Source of the DNA: an archaeon MnTg01
Lineage (GTDB): Archaea; Thermoproteota; Nitrososphaeria; Nitrososphaerales; Nitrosopumilaceae
Length of the DNA stretch: 7,476 nucleotides
Assembly: GCA_008974855.1 (NCBI GenBank)
Contig: BFAR01000105.1
Location: 1 to 7,476 of the forward strand
Direction: 5' to 3'
A program made the position numbers and the translations under genes. The notes under the pieces were generated by a model, which saw only the letters and a program-made list of their open reading frames with translations, searched no databases and was not told the DNA's origin. Every line of letters starts with the position of its first letter. Within the stretch, counting starts at the first letter, position 1. This document shows positions 1 through 4,476 of this stretch, in pieces.

Positions 1-1376
1 AGATTCATCCTGATGCCTTGAAAATTTTAGAACAAGTTGATATTAAAGAATTAGAACATGTCATTAAACAAATAGTTCGAGAAAAATCAAAACAAAAATT
101 ATTTTTAATAAATCAAAATGATTTAGAAGTATTTTTTGGATTAAAAGATGATGAGGTATTAGAAAATGAGTATAGGGTTCTAAGCGATCCTACTCCAAAA
201 ATCACCTCTGCTGAAGGAATAGATGGATATAATTCACTTTTTTCCAGTAGGTTTTCCAAATTAAAAAAAATTATTTCAAATCATCCTGAGGCAAAGATGT
301 TAAAATCTATTTCTTCTGTAGTCTCTACAAAATCAAATAATGACATGTATGTTTGTGGTTTACTTTCAGAGAGGAGAGTGGAAAGAAATGTCACCAAACT
401 AACAATAGATGATCAAACCGGTTCTATTGAAACTATTGTATTTGATAAAGACCTGCAAAAAATTGCGGCATCATTACTTACTGACCAATTTGTAATGGAA
501 AAAATTAGTTTTGGTAAAAAAGGAGGATTTATTGTAAAAGATATTATTATTCCTGATATCCCAGAACATGTTCAAAACCGCTCAAAAACAGAAACATACG
601 CTGTTTTTCTATCTGACCTACATATTGGAAGTACATATTTTATGGAAAAAGAATTGAATGATTTTATTTCATGGATGTTAAGTCCAGACCCAATAGCAAG
701 AAAAATTCGTTTTGTTTTGATTTGTGGTGATTTGGTTGATGGAGTTGGGATTTATCCAAATCAAGATAAAGAATTAGATTTAATTGATATTCATGAACAG
801 CTTAAAAAAACAGAAGCTTTGTTATGTAAGATTCCTGAACATATCAAGATCATTATAACACCTGGAAATCATGATCCTGGTAGACGGGCATTACCACAAC
901 CTGCCATACCAGAAATTTACAATTCTTCATTGTGGAATCAAAAAAATATTTCAATGTTAGGAAATCCTGCCATTGTATCGCTTAATGGAGTTAAGGTTTT
1001 GATGTTTCATGGTCAGAGTATAGATGATATAGTAAGAACCACACCAGGATTAAGTTATGATAAACCGGCTTTAGTTATGCGGCATTTACTTCAAGCTAGA
1101 CATCTAAGTCCGATTTATGGTTCTCAAACACCTCTAGCTCCCGAAACTGAAGATATGATGGTAATTGATGAAGTCCCGGATATTTTTCATGCAGGCCATG
1201 TTCATGTGGTAGATCTAGATTTGTATCGAGGAGTTTTGATTGTGAATTCAGGTGCTTGGCAGCATCAGACACCTTTTCAAGCAGGTGTAGGAATGACTCC
1301 TACCCCCGGATTAGCAGTTATTGTAAATTTGAAAACCTTCAAAGTCTATACTAAGGATTTTACAATTAAAGATTAG
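1..1376 (+). CDS. polB: DNA polymerase D small subunit DP1 (5' partial)
   Basis: Small subunit of the archaeal replicative polymerase PolD; DP1 carries the proofreading 3'-5' exonuclease and pairs with DP2, whose gene starts at 5673. The frame is open from position 3 with no in-frame ATG at the 5' end. The TTG at 18 lies inside coding sequence (preceded by Ile-His-Pro-Asp-Ala), so the true start is outside the window. Counting from that TTG: an OB-fold stretch near 110-142 (YVCGLLSERR, DDQTGSIETIVF), then a calcineurin/Mre11-like phosphoesterase domain with all metal-binding motifs: SDLHIG 199-204, GDLVDG 237-242, GNHDP 283-287, FHGQS 330-334 and HAGHVH 391-396. The exonuclease therefore looks intact. 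The gene ends with TAG at 1374-1376, 9 bp before the convergent cdc6 stop. Family assignment is firm; only the number of missing N-terminal residues is unknown. Confidence 0.96.
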   Translation, partial: IHPDALKILEQVDIKELEHVIKQIVREKSKQKLFLINQNDLEVFFGLKDDEVLENEYRVLSDPTPKITSAEGIDGYNSLFSSRFSKLKKIISNHPEAKMLKSISSVVSTKSNNDMYVCGLLSERRVERNVTKLTIDDQTGSIETIVFDKDLQKIAASLLTDQFVMEKISFGKKGGFIVKDIIIPDIPEHVQNRSKTETYAVFLSDLHIGSTYFMEKELNDFISWMLSPDPIARKIRFVLICGDLVDGVGIYPNQDKELDLIDIHEQLKKTEALLCKIPEHIKIIITPGNHDPGRRALPQPAIPEIYNSSLWNQKNISMLGNPAIVSLNGVKVLMFHGQSIDDIVRTTPGLSYDKPALVMRHLLQARHLSPIYGSQTPLAPETEDMMVIDEVPDIFHAGHVHVVDLDLYRGVLIVNSGAWQHQTPFQAGVGMTPTPGLAVIVNLKTFKVYTKDFTIKD

Positions 1377-1385
1377 GTATTGATT

Positions 1386-2600
1386 TTACAGAATATCTTC
1401 AAAGGTTAAATCATTTTTGAAGGTTTCTTTTACCGTTTCTCGAGTTATGGTAAGTTTGTATTTTTTGGTATTTCCATGTATTCCTTGATGGATTATTCTT
1501 CCACTGATTATACCTGATAATTCAATTTCACTAAGCATTTGAGTAACTCGTCTTTGTGTAAGTTCTGGCTGTCTAACTGTCTTACAGATTCCTTTGTAAG
1601 CTGTGTAAATCACCCCAGTCGTTAATTCTGTTGTTTTCATAATCGCTATAATTAGTAATTTTTCATGTAATGGGAAAGATTGGAGAGCAGTTACCTCTTT
1701 GTTTTCTTCTATTTTATTTCGAGCTAATCTAATGTGATTTTCATTAATTGATGTTTTTTGTTCTCGTTCAGCAATTTCTCCAGCGACCCTAAGAAGATCT
1801 ATTGCTCTTCTGACATCTCCATGTTCCCTACCAGCAAGGGCAGAACATAGATTCAAAGCAGAATCTTCTACAGCCCCCTTAACAAATGCCTGTTCAATTC
1901 TAGCTTCAAGAATTTTTTTGATTTGTTCAACTGAATAGGTGGCAAAAACTACTTCTTCCTCACCCAATGTGCTTAAAACACGTGGATCTAACCTTTCTTT
2001 GAAAGTAAGATCATTAGAAATCCCTACAAAGGTTAATGACCCTTTTTTTAGGCGATCATTTGCTCTGGTTAATTGGTAGAGAATGTCCTTGCCTGTTTTT
2101 TTTACTAGGTCTGCTAGGTAATCAATTTCATCAATAACGAAAACTGCATTAAGGTGATTTCTATCAATTGTTTTTAATAATCGTTTGAAAACCTCACTGA
2201 TTGCAAGTCCTGTTGAAGGTATCTCTTTTTCATCAAGCCCTAACTGTCTACCAAAACTTACCAATAACTGATAGAGGGTTGTTTCTTCTTTTGAGTTCAC
2301 ATACACTAATTTTATTGGGAATTTGGATTTTTCTACTCTGGCCTGAATTTTTGATAGAATTTTTTTAACAACTAGGGTTTTGCCTGTTCCTGGTTTACCA
2401 TATACTAGAAGATTTGATGGGCGGGATTTTTTTAAAATTGGCATTAATGATTGAGTAACTAAAGCTTGTTCAGTATCACGATGAAAAATCATTTCTGGAA
2501 TATATGTAAAATGCAAAATCTCTCTATTTTTAATTAAGGTAATTCCTTTTTCTGCAGCATCCAGCATTCTTTCAACTGGGTCTAAAGTTGTTGTACTCAT
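1386..2600 (-). CDS. cdc6: Orc1/Cdc6 replication initiator
   Basis: Archaeal origin-recognition and helicase-loading AAA+ ATPase, 404 aa from the chosen ATG. Motifs from this ATG: Walker A GKPGTGKT at about 68-75, Walker B VFVIDEID at 153-160, sensor 1 Asn near 196 (FVGISN), sensor 2 arginines in GDVRRA at 261-266, and a C-terminal winged helix at about 312-388 (LTQRRVTQMLSEIE, then a wing with GIHGNTKKYKL). The length is normal for the family. An upstream in-frame TTG at 2612 would add four residues, but ATG at 2600 gives the usual short Ser/Thr-rich N-terminus and is preferred. There is no Shine-Dalgarno sequence before either start. The gene points away from the 2601-3148 region, which carries ORB-like sites, so it is a typical origin-linked initiator. 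Its promoter sits inside the symmetric GATC array, which could regulate it; that is inference. Confidence 0.96.
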   Translation of the reverse strand: MSTTTLDPVERMLDAAEKGITLIKNREILHFTYIPEMIFHRDTEQALVTQSLMPILKKSRPSNLLVYGKPGTGKTLVVKKILSKIQARVEKSKFPIKLVYVNSKEETTLYQLLVSFGRQLGLDEKEIPSTGLAISEVFKRLLKTIDRNHLNAVFVIDEIDYLADLVKKTGKDILYQLTRANDRLKKGSLTFVGISNDLTFKERLDPRVLSTLGEEEVVFATYSVEQIKKILEARIEQAFVKGAVEDSALNLCSALAGREHGDVRRAIDLLRVAGEIAEREQKTSINENHIRLARNKIEENKEVTALQSFPLHEKLLIIAIMKTTELTTGVIYTAYKGICKTVRQPELTQRRVTQMLSEIELSGIISGRIIHQGIHGNTKKYKLTITRETVKETFKNDLTFEDIL

Positions 2601-2604
2601 GTTC

Positions 2605-2703
2605 GAGATCAATTCGGATCAAAGCTCAACACTTCAACGGATCCTATCAGAAATTTTTACAAGCGGGATCGTTCTCGTTGACTAGCTAAGATCGCTCATG
2701 ATC
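2605..2703. promoter_or_regulatory. Mirror-symmetric GATC/AGCT array over the cdc6 promoter
   Basis: GATC occurs at 2607, 2617, 2640, 2667, 2690 and 2700, giving spacings of 10, 23, 27, 23 and 10 bp, exactly symmetric about 2655. AGCT at 2623 and 2684 obeys the same symmetry. The bases between sites are mostly not palindromic, so this is symmetry of short sites rather than one long hairpin. The centre (2650-2662) is an A/T tract that reads as a TATA-like box for cdc6 on the minus strand. At this base composition about one GATC per 300 bp is expected, and no GATC occurs from 2704 to 3105. Function (methylation or protein binding) is inferred. Confidence 0.6.
2650..2662 (-). promoter_or_regulatory. 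Candidate TATA box of cdc6
   Basis: On the minus strand this reads TTGTAAAAATTTC. A transcript starting 26-30 bases downstream would begin near 2628-2630 and leave a leader of about 28 bases before the ATG at 2600. It is the only good A/T box in the cdc6 upstream region and falls at the centre of the GATC array. Seen by eye only. Confidence 0.4.
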
Positions 2704-2705
2704 GC

Positions 2706-2728
2706 TACTCACACACCTTAATTTCTAT
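2706..2728 (-). promoter_or_regulatory. ORB-like element D
   Basis: The minus strand reads GAAATTAAGGTGTGTGAGT. It matches element C (GAAACATAGGTGTGTGGGT) at most positions, including the full AGGTGTGTG block, in opposite orientation, so C and D form an inverted pair around the A/T-rich segment. The GAAA followed by a G-rich block resembles the archaeal ORB layout recalled from Sulfolobus and Pyrococcus. Probable Orc1/Cdc6 binding site. Confidence 0.6.
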
Positions 2729-2822
2729 TCAACTTATAATTTTGTTTTAATAATAATGAATTAATCTATTAATTCTATTATTCTATATTTTGTATTTCCT
2801 AAAAAAAATTTGAATAAAAAAA
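2729..2822. other. A/T-rich probable duplex unwinding element
   Basis: About 95 bp with very few G or C bases, containing runs such as TTTTAATAATAATGAATTAA and an A8 tract. It is bounded on both sides by the inverted ORB-like elements D and C. In archaeal origins the first melting occurs in such a segment between oppositely oriented initiator sites. Function is inferred from composition and position. Confidence 0.6.
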
Positions 2823-2850
2823 GAGTGGAAACATAGGTGTGTGGGTTTTA
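2823..2850 (+). promoter_or_regulatory. ORB-like element C
   Basis: The plus strand reads GAGTGGAAACATAGGTGTG followed by TGGGTTTTA. The core AGTGGAAAC is, from memory, identical to the core of the crenarchaeal and euryarchaeal ORB/mini-ORB, and it is followed by a G-rich block as expected. It is the inverted partner of element D across the A/T-rich segment. Likely Orc1/Cdc6 binding site. Confidence 0.7.
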
Positions 2851-2900
2851 CTGGTTAACTTATTGTTAACCTAATGTTAAGAATAATAAAAAAAACTATA

Positions 2901-2934
2901 ATTTGACCCCCTAGTTTCTAGTCTAGGTGTGAAG
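2901..2934 (-). promoter_or_regulatory. ORB-like element A (tandem pair, first)
   Basis: On the minus strand this contains GACTAGAAACTAGGGGGTC: a GAAAC core followed by a G5 string and T, as in ORB elements. Together with element B it shares the plus-strand pattern AATTT-ACCCCCT--TTTC-A-TC-AGG--TGAA. On the plus strand the distal half also reads TAGGTGTG, the block seen in elements C and D, so the site may be composite. Confidence 0.65.
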
Positions 2935-2960
2935 AAGAACGTTAACATTGTTAATATCCA

Positions 2961-2994
2961 ATTTTACCCCCTTATTTCGACTCCAGGCATGAAA
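2961..2994 (-). promoter_or_regulatory. ORB-like element B (tandem pair, second)
   Basis: The minus strand contains GGAGTCGAAATAAGGGGGTA, close to the remembered mini-ORB layout (AGT-GAAA-AAGGGGG). It starts exactly 60 bp after element A, in the same orientation, with most positions conserved over about 33 bp. Likely Orc1/Cdc6 binding site. Confidence 0.65.
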
Positions 2995-3073
2995 GAATAT
3001 AGTTTAGAGAATGAGTATGAAATTAAACAGTTAACTAATCTAAAATGGCTAGGCGTGGGTTACGCAGTCAACC

Positions 3074-3131
3074 TTAACAAATCATTTACTTAACAAAAAT
3101 CAGCGGATCTGTTCAACTGTTAACAAATATC
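3074..3131 (+). repeat. Three TTAACAAA repeats before the winged-helix gene
   Basis: TTAACAAATC (3074), TTAACAAAAATC (3090) and TTAACAAATATC (3120) are direct repeats just upstream of the ATG at 3149. The last overlaps the A/T stretch AACAAATAT, about 23 bases before the start, which could be the TATA box of a leaderless message. They may be operators of that gene or additional initiator contacts. Confidence 0.45.
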
Positions 3132-3148
3132 CCGAATGTAACACAATC

Positions 3149-3538
3149 ATGGCTAGAAAAAGAATTCGAATTGATATTGAAGATGATGATGGAGCTAACT
3201 TTAACCTAAATCTATCAGGCAATATTACAAGAGAGAAGGTGTTGAAGGCCTTTGAATTTCTAGACTTAATGAATATTGAAGATACCCCTAACTCACCACA
3301 AATAGACTCTGTAGGGGCTAAAATCTGGAATATTGTAGATAAATTCTTCCCTCTGGGCAAATTTACCTCATCGGTCATATTAGAAAATTATGAAGATGAG
3401 TATAATGAACCAATAAAACTCAGTATAATTTCGACTTATCTCTCACGTTTTACTGAAAAGGGTAGGATTGAACGGGCAAGAACTGGCCGAGAATGGACCT
3501 ATCAAACCATTAAAATCTCACAAAAACACCATAGTTAA
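3149..3538 (+). CDS. Origin-adjacent small winged-helix-like protein, function unknown
   Basis: A 129-aa protein divergent from cdc6 across the probable origin. Residues 1-26 are a basic start followed by an acidic beta-like stretch (ARKRIRIDIEDDDGANFNL). Residues 27-42 form a predicted helix (TREKVLKAFEFLDLMN). Residues 53-123 look like a winged helix: a helix over IWNIVDKFF, a second over SSVILENYEDEY, a probable recognition helix LSIISTYLSRFTEKG, and a hairpin wing with IERARTGREWTYQTI. No enzyme motif or membrane segment is visible. ATG at 3149 is the natural start; no Shine-Dalgarno is seen and the message may be leaderless. Its stop overlaps the stop of the convergent AbrB-like gene. 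The position suggests a replication or origin-linked DNA-binding role, comparable in context to the WhiP protein of Sulfolobus, but homology is not claimed. The family could not be named from sequence alone. Confidence 0.8.
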   Translation: MARKRIRIDIEDDDGANFNLNLSGNITREKVLKAFEFLDLMNIEDTPNSPQIDSVGAKIWNIVDKFFPLGKFTSSVILENYEDEYNEPIKLSIISTYLSRFTEKGRIERARTGREWTYQTIKISQKHHS

Positions 3539-3687
3539 GAGATAATCACTCGTTTTACTATCAAATGATCCCCCTCTAATACAATTTTTACATAATCACC
3601 TTTTTGCATTTCAAGAAATTTTCTAAATTGTTTAGGAATCGAGACTGTTCCTCCAGACGTGATTTTCACTAATTCTTCATTTTCCAA
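3535..3687 (-). CDS. AbrB/SpoVT (swapped-hairpin) DNA-binding protein with non-ATG start
   Basis: The minus-strand frame, open from about 3735 down to the TAA at 3535-3537, encodes ENEELVKITSGGTVSIPKQF followed by RKFLEMQKGDYVKIVLEGD and HLIVKRVIIS. This is the classic AbrB/MazE/SpoVT half-barrel: a first strand ending in a G-x-VSIPK-x-FR signature, a short helix, then the GDYVKI hairpin. Such proteins dimerise into a swapped-hairpin barrel and act as transcription regulators or antitoxins. No ATG or GTG exists in frame; TTG at 3687 gives a 50-aa protein and is the best start. A TATA-like box (3705-3713) sits about 22 bases upstream, consistent with a leaderless message. No toxin gene is adjacent, so a regulator is more likely than an antitoxin. 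The fold is confident; the start is not. Confidence 0.8.
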   Translation of the reverse strand: MENEELVKITSGGTVSIPKQFRKFLEMQKGDYVKIVLEGDHLIVKRVIIS

Positions 3688-3704
3688 CTTGGTAATAATA
3701 TCTA

Positions 3705-3713
3705 TATTTATAA
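3705..3713 (-). promoter_or_regulatory. Candidate TATA box of the AbrB-like gene
   Basis: On the minus strand this reads TTATAAATA, a good archaeal TATA box. Its centre is about 22 bases upstream of the TTG at 3687, slightly short but compatible with a leaderless transcript. It supports independent expression of the AbrB-like gene and the choice of that TTG. Confidence 0.5.
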
Positions 3714-3773
3714 CATATATGTTTTCATATTTTATTTAATTATTAATTTATAATGTTTTTTCTTGATTTTTGG

Positions 3774-4349
3774 TTAAGCTACCATATTTTGCATGTGTTC
3801 TAAAATACCAATCTTAGCTTTTCCCTTTTCGGTGATAGAATAAGTAAAAGGTTTAGAACTTGTGTTTCTTTCAACATATCCATCTTGGTATAATTTTTTC
3901 ATTAACCTCGAAGTATGCTCTCTTGATCTTTGTGATGCGTTTTGGATGTCACGTGATGTCATTGATTTGTTTGTGATTAATCCTAAAACAAAATCAACAG
4001 TGTTGTGATTATCTAAATTAGGAGTTTGTTGATGTTTAAGATCTACTCGTTTTGGTTTTGGTTCAGAATAACGCTCTTGTTGAGGAGTATGTTCTGTCCT
4101 TGGGTAATAATCTTTAATCTCAGGCGCGTTTTCTCCTTCACCCGTAATTTCTAAAGAATCTAATTTAATTCTCATATCAATTAACTGTCTTTCATAAAAT
4201 TCTAAACGTTCATTCGAAGAAGAGTCATGCCTATCTTGTCGATTAACCGTGGGTTTAATTTTATAAATTATGTAAAGAGAAAACAAACCCACAAAAAATG
4301 CTGCAACAACTCCTAAAATTATCTCAGGATCAGGTATCTCTACTAACAT
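3774..4349 (-). CDS. Membrane-anchored winged-helix putative regulator
   Basis: A 191-aa protein from the ATG at 4349; a GTG at 4352 directly before it would add one residue. Numbered from the ATG: residues about 10-30 form a single strongly hydrophobic helix (IILGVVAAFFVGLFSLYIIY), followed by a basic segment, so the C-terminus should be cytoplasmic. Residues about 46-67 are charged and heptad-like (ERLEFYERQLIDMRIKLDSL), a probable short coiled coil for dimerisation. Residues 70-115 are a polar low-complexity linker rich in Pro, Glu and Lys. Residues about 117-182 are a MarR/PadR-like winged helix: VDFVLGLITNKSMTSRDIQ, then SREHTSRLMKKLYQDGYV, then a wing with SKPFTYSITEKG. This suggests a DNA-binding domain tethered to the membrane. 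The A/T box and repeats just upstream suggest its own regulated promoter. Ligand and targets are unknown. Confidence 0.8.
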   Translation of the reverse strand: MLVEIPDPEIILGVVAAFFVGLFSLYIIYKIKPTVNRQDRHDSSSNERLEFYERQLIDMRIKLDSLEITGEGENAPEIKDYYPRTEHTPQQERYSEPKPKRVDLKHQQTPNLDNHNTVDFVLGLITNKSMTSRDIQNASQRSREHTSRLMKKLYQDGYVERNTSSKPFTYSITEKGKAKIGILEHMQNMVA

Positions 4350-4359
4350 CACATGTTAC

Positions 4360-4386
4360 ATCATGAAATCGTGATTTATCGTGATT
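4360..4386 (-). promoter_or_regulatory. Direct repeats over the promoter of the membrane winged-helix gene
   Basis: ATCGTGATT occurs at 4368-4376 and again at 4378-4386, a 10-bp period, with a degenerate third copy (ATCATGAA) at 4360. On the minus strand the region reads AATCACGATAAATCACGAT; the GATAAATC part lies about 26 bases before the ATG at 4349 and may be the TATA box of a leaderless message. One-turn-spaced repeats on the box suggest an operator, perhaps for autoregulation by the encoded winged-helix protein. Confidence 0.45.
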
Positions 4387-4441
4387 GAACAACATAATTT
4401 CACAACTTGCATCATCTAAAACATCATACAATCAATCACAC

Positions 4442-4455
4442 AAAAATAAAAAAAA
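4442..4455 (-). terminator. U-tract terminator after the 120-aa gene
   Basis: The plus strand reads A5-T-A8, so the minus-strand transcript carries U8-A-U5 beginning about 22 bases after the stop at 4477. Archaeal RNA polymerase terminates on such U-runs without needing a hairpin. This would separate the 120-aa gene from the membrane winged-helix gene downstream. Confidence 0.6.
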
Positions 4456-4476
4456 TCAAACACATCATACCTAAAA

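Larger units (their letters stand above)
2854..3124. repeat. Cluster of GTTAAC palindromes
   Basis: The palindrome GTTAAC occurs at 2854, 2865, 2941, 3030 and 3119. One-base variants occur at 2876 (GTTAAG), 2950 (GTTAAT), 3073 and 3089 (CTTAAC). Nine such sites in about 270 bp of origin DNA suggest a repeated protein-binding site. No known factor is recognised for this motif. Confidence 0.5.
2601..3148. other. Probable chromosomal replication origin (oriC)
   Basis: A 548-bp non-coding gap between cdc6 and a divergent small gene. From left to right it contains the GATC array (2605-2703), ORB-like element D (2706-2728, minus), an A/T-rich probable unwinding segment (2729-2822), ORB-like element C (2823-2850, plus), a GTTAAC-rich stretch, and tandem ORB-like elements A (2901-2934) and B (2961-2994), both in minus orientation. 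A weaker motif lies near 3047-3066, followed by three TTAACAAA repeats up to the next gene. Archaeal origins characteristically lie beside orc1/cdc6, with inverted ORB elements flanking an A/T-rich unwinding element; this region shows that arrangement. No open reading frame of convincing quality lies inside it. The assignment rests on pattern and context, not on measured origin activity. Confidence 0.8.

Noticed and set aside
18..20. TTG as the start of DP1
   Set aside because: The frame continues upstream to the window edge with plausible residues and the N-terminus would be short for the family, so the start is beyond the window.
2601..2612. TTG at 2612 as the cdc6 start
   Set aside because: ATG at 2600 follows four codons later, and the added residues show no family conservation that I recognise.
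2605..2703. A large hairpin or RNA gene formed by the GATC array
   Set aside because: Folding the two halves pairs mainly the GATC and AGCT tetramers; the bases between match at roughly chance level, so no stable long stem is supported.
2601..3148. CRISPR array, attachment site or mobile element in the non-coding gap
   Set aside because: Repeats are short, unevenly spaced and palindromic, with no regular spacers, terminal repeats or transposase or integrase nearby; the origin explanation fits better.
3100..3378. Minus-strand open frame of 92 codons opposite the winged-helix gene
   Set aside because: It is a shadow of the plus-strand gene and runs into origin repeats; its composition shows no domain, and the opposite strand codes for a coherent winged-helix protein.
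3535..3687. AbrB-like protein as the antitoxin of a toxin-antitoxin pair
   Set aside because: No adjacent PIN, MazF or Doc-like gene is present; the neighbours are two winged-helix proteins.
4421..4470. ACATCATAC repeated at 4421 and 4462
   Set aside because: Only two 9-bp copies 41 bp apart in low-complexity A/C/T-rich DNA; not distinguishable from chance.
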